NCBI GenBank assembly: GCA_012520035.1
Contig: JAAYOY010000048.1
Span: forward strand, 1 to 32,381
Source of the DNA: Bacillota bacterium
GTDB taxonomy: Bacteria; Bacillota; Dethiobacteria; DTU022; UBA8154
Reading direction: 5' to 3'
Length of the DNA stretch: 32,381 nt
The number at the start of each line of letters is the position of its first letter. The stretch's first letter is position 1. Shown one piece after another: positions 31,495 through 32,381 of this stretch. The notes under the pieces were generated by a model. It was not told where the DNA came from and did no database searches. It saw nothing but the letters and a program-made list of their open reading frames with translations. The position numbers were made by a program, and so were the translations under genes.

Positions 31495-32381
31495 TTAACT
31501 CCTGTTTTTCGCCGCTTCGATCAACCCGAAGCATCCTGCCACCATCATGTTGCCGTGCGGATTGACCATGTGAAAGCCGAGTCCCTGTGCCAGAGAGCGC
31601 CTGGGGCCTGTAACTCCTACGAAGTTAAAATCGCTCTCCGGGGCATCCTGCGCGATATAGCAGCCGTGGCCTCCATCTGCAAATATTTCTTCGTGCGTAA
31701 GCTCTTTCCTGCGCAGCTTTTTGATCAGTGCGAACAGTTTTTGGGAATCCAGCAGCCGTGTATGGTGCTCGAATATACCGTAGATCCTTCGGCCTTTGAG
31801 CAGGGCAGCGAAGGTGTGCTGGTTGCCGATGTTTACCAGTACAACGCTTTCATCCAGCTTGCTCTGCACTAATTCATCTTCAAAAGAACCCAAAATTGCA
31901 GCGGAGCAAGTATCCATAACAAGAGCCTGGGGAACTGTTTTTTTAACGGCCCACATCCTTGTCAGATAATCCGGAGGGGTTAAATAGGCGAGGTTATAAA
32001 TCATTCCTCCACCCTGAATAAAACTTTTCCAGTGTTCAAAGCGAAAGTTGCGGTTGCTCATTCCGGGGGGAGCCTCGCCATGATCCTGTACGGCAATAGC
32101 CACCTCTTGCGGAAGATCGACGTGATAAAACTCCAAAACCTTTCCCAGGGTTTCTAAATCTACGTCTTTAGTATCCACAACCTCATAACCTTCCGGAGGG
32201 GAATTTTTTATCGCAATACCCAGATTTTTAACTCTTTCCAGATCGTCTTTTACCGTTTTGGCGGCCTCTTCCTCAGCGGTTACCGGAAGTCCTGCTTGTA
32301 AATGTTTTTTAATCGCTCTAACGCATCTGCCTCCGCCCATAATTGTGCCGGAAAGATGTAATCCCTTTTGAGCGGCGGTTA
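31495..32381 (-). CDS. DUF1786 family protein (actin-like ATPase fold), N-terminus beyond window
   Basis: The frame is open from the right window edge to the stop at 31495, about 294 codons. The ATG at 32340 is internal, because the 13 codons upstream (AAQKGLHLSGTI, then MGGG) read smoothly into it. The visible part has VAIAVQDHGEAPPGMSNRNFRFEHW, ALVMDTCSAAILG, VVLVNIGNQHTFAALL and a C-terminal FADGGHGCYI and MVNPHGNMMVAGCFGL. I recognise this as DUF1786, related to actin/HSP70-fold ATPases and sometimes annotated by neighbourhood as formate-lyase activation. No function is established. Same strand as the TRAP operon but 650 bp upstream and probably a separate unit. Confidence 0.75.
   Translation of the reverse strand, partial: TAAQKGLHLSGTIMGGGRCVRAIKKHLQAGLPVTAEEEAAKTVKDDLERVKNLGIAIKNSPPEGYEVVDTKDVDLETLGKVLEFYHVDLPQEVAIAVQDHGEAPPGMSNRNFRFEHWKSFIQGGGMIYNLAYLTPPDYLTRMWAVKKTVPQALVMDTCSAAILGSFEDELVQSKLDESVVLVNIGNQHTFAALLKGRRIYGIFEHHTRLLDSQKLFALIKKLRRKELTHEEIFADGGHGCYIAQDAPESDFNFVGVTGPRRSLAQGLGFHMVNPHGNMMVAGCFGLIEAAKNRS

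Overview
The window looks like chromosomal DNA from an endospore-forming member of the class Clostridia (Firmicutes). The evidence is the gene order rplQ - ECF ATPases - ecfT - truA - rplM - rpsI at the end of the ribosomal super-operon, the spore genes (cwlD, a CotF-like coat protein), the cdaA-cdaR-glmM cluster, strong AGGAGG-type ribosome binding sites, frequent TTG/GTG starts and near-consensus sigma-A promoters. Base composition is moderate overall. The DNA is AT-rich around 30.9-31.5 kb and GC-rich in the gap after rplQ. No tRNA, rRNA, CRISPR array, prophage or intact insertion sequence was seen.

Layout. (1) 1-6.1 kb: L17, an ECF transporter energising module (two ATPases plus the T subunit, no S subunit), the tRNA pseudouridine synthase TruA, then a separate promoter and structured leader for L13 and S9. 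A monocistronic PcrB/GGGP-synthase-like gene follows, with a consensus promoter. (2) 6.3-13.5 kb: a leftward split chromate-type transporter pair, a two-P-loop ATPase, a DUF4015-type glycoside-hydrolase-like lipoprotein, a leftward protein of unknown function, an MBL-fold hydrolase, a small heat-shock protein and a YfcE-like phosphodiesterase. (3) 13.6-20.5 kb: CwlD (spore cortex), a three-gene AmmeMemoRadiSam cassette (LigB/Memo-like protein, AMMECR1, radical SAM enzyme), then the c-di-AMP synthase CdaA, its regulator CdaR and GlmM. (4) 20.7-27.6 kb: a CotF-like coat protein, a large modular cell-wall amidase, a frameshifted and truncated glycosyltransferase-61 relic, PcrA helicase with strong promoter elements, and a second MBL-fold protein. 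(5) 27.8-32.4 kb, all leftward: a complete DctP-DctQ-DctM TRAP transporter with a near-perfect sigma-54 promoter about 330 nt upstream, and a partial DUF1786 (actin-like ATPase fold) gene running off the right edge.

Linked functions. Cell-wall synthesis and remodelling recur: GlmM makes GlcN-1-P for peptidoglycan, CdaA/CdaR tie c-di-AMP to it, CwlD and the 637-residue amidase act on peptidoglycan, and the DUF4015 lipoprotein is probably extracellular. The AmmeMemoRadiSam cassette is the best candidate for a conserved system whose chemistry is still unknown. The most informative non-coding signals are the sigma-54 promoter and long leader of the TRAP operon, which contains 10-bp direct repeats and a possible 29-codon ORF. 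Others are a 16-bp hairpin between dctP and dctQ, Shine-Dalgarno sequences set apart from the rplQ and rplM starts by potential hairpins, and an A8 slippery run that splits the GT61 gene.
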